Shown in pieces: positions 58,791 through 64,000 of a stretch of 64,000 nucleotides of DNA (within the stretch, counting starts at the first letter, position 1; each line of letters starts with the position of its first letter). The position numbers and the translations under genes were made by a program. The DNA lies in contig CM054118.1 of assembly GCA_028673005.1 (NCBI GenBank), positions 60,507,401-60,571,400 on the forward strand, given 5' to 3'. Origin of the DNA: Tanypteryx hageni (Eukaryota; Arthropoda; Insecta; Odonata; Petaluridae). The notes beneath the pieces are model-generated. The model had not been told where the DNA came from and made no database searches. It worked only from the letters and a program-made list of their open reading frames with translations.

Positions 58791-59072
58791 CATTTAACAA
58801 ATAAGAGGCCTGGGCTTTATTTCTTGGCATGAAGGGCAATCGAATTAATGCTTAATTCACGGAATTGAGTAAACTGAAATGTAATATGAGGCCTATGAAC
58901 CAAGATTGTTTATATGGATGTTGACTATTGATAAATAATGAAATTATTGAAATTTATTAATCAAATTAGAGTACTAATCCATTTGATCCCCCTCTAGTAT
59001 TTTCTACTTTTTCATTTCGCTGCGTGCTGTTCCTTTTCTTCGCTTGGGTTGGTAACACGACTGGTATATATT

Positions 59073-59195
59073 AAGATTAACGTTTCCCAACCCGAGGGGG
59101 GAAGGCAGTGAACGTGAGCGTGAACCAAGAACACTTATACCAACTTACCCAACCCGTTTTGGCCGAGTAAAACGTTCATTCATGTTCTAATTCCC
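59073..59195. mobile_element. hAT terminus fragment related to the 46.4-kb element
   Basis: ATTAACGTTTCCCAACCCGA resembles the left end at 46378. The nearby ACCAACTTACCCAACCCG is the complement of the 48.1-kb tandem block. Truncated. Confidence 0.5.
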
Positions 59196-59449
59196 CTTCC
59201 CTGGCCCTGCCGAGTTCCAATGGAGTACTGCTCCGCGTAATTGCTTCATGTTCCAGTTTAGTTTAATTAGTGTTACAGACCCAAGCGAAAAACGGAACAT
59301 CGCACAGCGAAATGAAAAAGTAGAAAAACAAACTCGAGTGGGGGGCGAAACGGATAAGTGCCCAAATTAGTTTCTGATTGAAAATTATTTACTGCGTCAT
59401 TGAAAACTCTTCGAAATAACGAAGAGATAGAGAGGTGGTGGATAGAGAA

Positions 59450-60165
59450 AGAGGGGAGATAGGGATTAAAGAGATTGGAGGACACGGAGATACAGAAAGA
59501 GGTTGGTTATAGAGAGAGGAGAGATAAAAAGGAAACAGAAGCAGAGAGATGAAGAGATAGGGAGGTAATGAGAGGTGAGAGAGACAAAGGGGGAAAGACA
59601 GGGAAAAATATGGGAAAAAGATGGGAAAAGAGGGAGGGGAGGTAGGGTATAGAGAGGGGGCTAGGTAGGGGAATAGAGAGAGGGGGAGAGGTAGGGGGTA
59701 TAGAGAGAGGGAGAAGTGGGAAGTAGAGAGGTGGAGGAAGTAAGGAGTAGAGAGGTGGGGGAGGTAAGAGGTAGAGAGGTGGGGGGAGGTAAGAGGTAGA
59801 GAGGTGGGGGAGGTAAGAGGTAGAGAGGTGGGAGGAGGTAAGAAGTAGAGAGGTGGGGGAGGTAATATGTAGAGTGGTAGGGGGAGGTAAGAGGTAGAGA
59901 GGTGGGGGGAGGTAAGAAGTAGAGAGGTGGGGGGAGGTAAGAAGTAGAGGTGGGGGGAGGTAAGAAGTAGAGAGGTGGGGGGAGGTAAGAGGTAGAGAAG
60001 TGGAAGGAGGTAAGAGGTAGAGAGGTGGAAGGAGGTAAGAGGTAGTTAGGTGGAGGAGGTAAGAGGTAGATAGGTGGGGGGAGGTAAGGGGTAGAGATAT
60101 GAGGAGAGGTAGGGGGGTTGAGGGATGAGGAGAGGTAGGGGAGTACAGAGATGAGGAGAGGTAGG
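59450..60165. repeat. ~24-bp purine minisatellite
   Basis: From about 59700 the unit is GTAGAGAGGTGGGGGAGGTAAGA with small length variants. Degenerate purine sequence precedes it. Confidence 0.88.
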
Positions 60166-60169
60166 TGGG

Positions 60170-62335
60170 GGGGTAGAATCGTACGTGAGACAGGCGTTCT
60201 TTACGAATTATCTAATAGAAAATACTAACGGTTAAGTTTAATGTCTAAACACTGCAAAGTGATATATCAGGAATGATTCCAAAGATATATTGAATTTTTG
60301 ATTTACCGATTCATTTTATAATCAGTTGTAATTAATAAGTCAATCAAAAATTATTAAAAACATTTCTCACGTATTTTTTAACGTAACCTTTACGTCCACG
60401 CTCATACCTTTCTCGTAAATACTCAATTCCTTTTCACTTATAATACGCTTTGTTCGCACGAAAGGAATGTAAAAATATTTAAGTTCATTTCTTCGTAGTA
60501 GATAATCAATCTCCCATATTTTACCACATGCTGTGTGCACACACAATGAAATAAATTGGCTTCGACCTATCTCTAATTACGGCATATCCTAATCGCTAAT
60601 TCCGGCCACTCTTCAGTTCGTTTCAATCGGATTAATTTGCCTGCTACAACTACTGCACTATTCGACCAAAGCTAGAAACGAAGGCGAAATAGGGGAGTTT
60701 TGTTATTAACAAACGACGTCCCCTTACCTTTGTTGCGGTGTAAAACCTCCAGCGGTGGTAGAAGGCATTCTACCGCGATGAGAGAAATTCCTCGTCCCAT
60801 TGAAATACAAAAAGGATGCACTTCATCACGGTGAGGCGATTTACATCGCAGGGGCGAGCAATATTAAGCTTGGAAAGGATGGGAAATGAAAAGCACTATG
60901 GGTTTCGAGACGGAAAGAAAGGGTCAATTTTATATTTTGAAATGGTGGAAATGGGTGGGATTCACAATTGCACAACTCCTGGAATAGGAAAAGAAACGAA
61001 ATTCAATGGTAGTGATTTGAAGTGACAAAAAGAGGCATCTTAAATTGAATTTATGCCATCAAAATCATTCAATAAACTTGTGTTGCGATTCATTTTCGTT
61101 TCCACTAAGAAAACGATTTAAAAGTTAAAACAGCACTAACATTATGAGAAATGATACCTTGATAATAATGATAATTTTACTGGAAGTTGAAGAAAACGAA
61201 CATGTAGTATACTCCTAATTCTTCTACTCCGATGAATAAACATCTAATTATTTGCCACTGCTACAGGCAATACTATTTTGAGAGACTGCATCATCTTCTC
61301 TTTGAAGCGGAGATCACTTCTCGGCACTCGGAAGCACCCTTGGGCACCTCAGAGCACAACCACGTCTCAAACAAAACTGAGCGACGTAAGCCAAAAAAAT
61401 CCCTCCAAAAAGTCACGTCAAATCATTATGCGTCACAAGTTCTTCTGACGTTCTGCAAAAACTTGGGAAGAGGGGGAGAAATGTGTTTGTCGCTCGAGCC
61501 TTTACTTTTGCCTTGTCAAACGCAGTCCAACTGTTGGTGTCGAAGTATATTTCCTGCCTGTCATTCGTATTCGCTGTTTCTATTGAAAACGAATAAGCAA
61601 AAATATTAGAAGAAACCAGTCTGGTTGAATTTCAATCTGCGCATCATCGAAACTAACTATTGTTTTCAAATTTTAGTGAAAATTATTCATCGCTGATCGT
61701 TGTATAATGAATTTAGTAAAAGAAAATCATATTAGATAAACGGTATGCGTTCCCCTTATCAAGAGGCGGTGTACGGCCATTAAGTGTAATACAATATTTA
61801 ATCACAGGTAAACTGAAAAAAGAATAACGTAGGATAATCTGTTGAGCGTACGTATATTCAAATCTATTCTTCTCGTAATACATTGAAATCACACAAAATT
61901 AATTAAGCATCGATTTTCAACAATAACAGAGAAACCTTTCTCCTAAAACTCAGATTTTCCTCGGTAATTAACACTAAGCCCAGACGAAAAGAATTCCTTC
62001 AAGAACGCAATATAGCCATTTAACTCATTGTCAGCTTCGGGTGAGGCGTCGGAATAGAAGAGGTAGTGAAGCGAGGAGGAACTGGGAGGAACTCGGCAGT
62101 CCGTTTACCAAGAGAGGAACGTGCGTCATCAAGGGGTACCACTCGAGGCGAACACGTGCGGGGTATTGCGCCGTACGTCAAAAGAAGCCTCGAGAGCTAA
62201 TTCGCCAAACGTTTTTTACCGATCGAGTAACCGGCGCGGGTGAAATCTTTAAGACGAATTTTTTAACCATAAATTGTGATAGGCAACGTATACTTCGAAA
62301 GATTTTAAATTTTAGCAACAACAAATAATAAAGAT
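60170..62335. other. Anonymous DNA, a few frames without motifs
   Basis: Frames at 60816-61025, 61232-61609 (125 codons, Cys/His-containing but without a zinc-finger spacing) and 62041-62328 (Arg-rich) have no recognisable family. Splice or promoter signals could not be tied to them. Confidence 0.35.
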
Positions 62336-62344
62336 AGTTTTATA

Positions 62345-63120
62345 CAGGCGCGCACCCATTATTTTCTGTTGGGGGAGGGCTCAACTCTAAAAACAAAATT
62401 CCACTAAAAATATATTAAACAACATTAAATTACACCAAACCGCACTAATATTTTATTATACAATTATAAATTAAAATGTAAATTTCTCTTTTTCTTTTCC
62501 GTAATTCATTTAAAACATCTTGAGGACTAATTTTAATGTCTCAATGTATATTGAATAGTGATAAACCACTTAAACGGTTTTGAATTATGGGGTTCCTCAA
62601 ATATGTCTTTAATCTTCGCAAAGTCAAAAACGGTCTTTCACTGCTTCATGTAGTAATAGGAAGTGTGACAAGTATGTTTAGCATTATAAAAATTTGGGAT
62701 AAATTAATCTATCACACTGTGCTAGTGCATCCATAGCCTTCTTGGGTGGCACTATTGCAGATGCTGAATTTTCATAACGTTTGTACCGCACTCTAAGCTC
62801 TGCTTTCAAGACACACTTACTTGTTGAAAGCAAATCAGTAGCGTAGAACTCAACAAGTCCCAAAAACTCGTAACAAAATACTTGTAATGTATTTATATTT
62901 GAAGAACATTATATTTGTGATAGTAAAAACGACTAAAGACCCGTTGCAGTACTGCCTGCAAACATTTAGGGAACCATGCGTGATGTGGCCCTCCGCGATA
63001 GGGCCTAGGACAAAGAATTGCGGCTAAGGGTGCGTTTCGTTTAACCACATTTATTGCTCCTCTAAAAATAATCGTATTGCTTGCTCCATTTTCAAAACCA
63101 AAAACACACACTTACATGAT
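62345..63120. other. Possible decayed hAT remnant
   Basis: The left edge CAGGCGCGCACCCATTATTT with GGGGGAGGGCTC resembles GC-rich hAT ends. A short minus-strand peptide near 62620, VFDFAKIKDIFEEPHNSK, looks transposase-like. No second end was established. Confidence 0.25.
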
Positions 63121-63785
63121 TTAGACTAACACTTACCGATGCACGACATTTTTTGTTTGTTCACTATTTCTGATGGCACAGCAAATCGTATATTCTGTGG
63201 CTTGTTTAATATTAAGTAATTTAGTAAAAATTCACCGGTCACGCGTCAAATATCTTGCTTAATTATCTAAAGAAATTAATCAAAAACGTTATTAATATAG
63301 TAATTTGGTTTAAACTGCCCAATAAAACTTGCAAACGAAATGATATTTTTAATGTACGCGTGAAATATCTTCCTATTTGAAATGTTAAGTTGTCCATTAT
63401 TACAATGGATTGGAGTCGTTTCTGCCTTCAATTTTCTTCGCTACGTGTTTCATTTGTTTTATATTTGCACAAAAAATGGGGGAAAATCGAATATAAACTT
63501 AAAATATGAGCAAACACCTATTAAACTACAGAATCGACGGTAAGAATAAGAATCTTTATTTCCTACGACCCTACATAGGCAAGTATAATATACATTTTTC
63601 AAATCCATTACATATTTAGTTCGGGTTACGAACTAATTCAATGAAAAACAAATTCCGACTCTCCAGTTACGAAACAATTCATTTTCAGTCTCAAGTAACT
63701 GAAAATCCTATGATCAAGTATCGCTCTATATGACAAATTTTGTTTTTGGGGTCTTAACTTGAGAATAATAAAACGCAGTATTTTT

Positions 63786-63850
63786 CCCTTCCCTGTGTGC
63801 CGCGGCACACCAAGGACTTGGTGCATCTCGGGGCAATGGTATGCGGTGAC
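63786..63850. mobile_element. hAT terminus fragment
   Basis: TTCCCTGTGTGCCGCGGCAC followed by CCAAGGACTTGG resembles the GTGCCGCGGCAC terminal region also hinted at 30297. The partner end is outside or lost. Confidence 0.3.
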
Positions 63851-64000
63851 GCACTGGTTGCGGGACATCAAATTAAAATAAATGACGGCTTATAACATTT
63901 ATTCGGGGATATTTATTTGAAACAGAATAAATTGGAAAATATAAGTCTGTTAAATGAGTGTATGTCCTGGTTAGCATCGTGAGGCCTACGGAACATGTTT

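Overview
This is a eukaryotic nuclear window that looks arthropod. It is AT-rich and gene-poor, and it is full of transposon families typical of arthropod genomes: hAT, piggyBac, Tigger/pogo, a Penelope-like element with a GIY-YIG domain, non-LTR retrotransposons, tRNA-derived SINEs and Helitron-like repeats. Purine-rich minisatellites are unusually abundant. No bacterial-style operon, rRNA, intact tRNA or CRISPR array was seen. The host species cannot be named from the sequence.

Layout, 1-14 kb: dispersed repeats and GA-rich tracts, an 8-bp-TSD hAT MITE (7892-8198), and a decayed hAT transposon (8266-12032) whose interior holds a LINE with an open 570-codon reverse transcriptase frame. A Helitron-like copy follows (about 13108-14003), itself hit by a 172-bp stub of the same LINE family. 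14-26 kb: anonymous AT-rich DNA, a GA-rich block (17.3-18.6 kb), SINE copies, a defective Penelope-like element with a hammerhead-ribozyme-like core (21.9-24.1 kb), and a second Helitron-like copy (25454-26164). 26-38 kb: LINE 3' ends, hAT remnants, a SINE with clean target duplications (34203-34542), a GAGAGT/GAGAAAGAA minisatellite (35.55-36.28 kb) and a candidate promoter plus first coding exon (37832-37999). 39.0-40.85 kb: a large 16-bp purine minisatellite that switches abruptly to a pyrimidine-rich strand. 41.5-51 kb: more hAT elements, one split by a piggyBac element, a 19-bp minisatellite split by a LINE, and the inverted partner of a repeat seen at 4 kb.

The one convincing host gene is at about 52.4-54.8 kb on the + strand. 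It has five exons with consensus splice sites and matching phases, and encodes a Neuralized homology repeat (NHR) domain ending in a stop right after the domain. Its largest intron holds a piggyBac MITE and a palindrome made of two Penelope-type termini. Downstream are a Tigger deletion derivative with recognisable transposase N-terminus (55049-55796), another LINE C-terminal fragment (about 56.6-57.1 kb), a 24-bp minisatellite (59.6-60.2 kb) and largely anonymous DNA.

Most long open frames here are by-products of purine minisatellites and not genes. Apart from the NHR gene, the 37.9-kb candidate exon and possibly a frame at 28 kb, the window is best read as layered, nested transposon debris.
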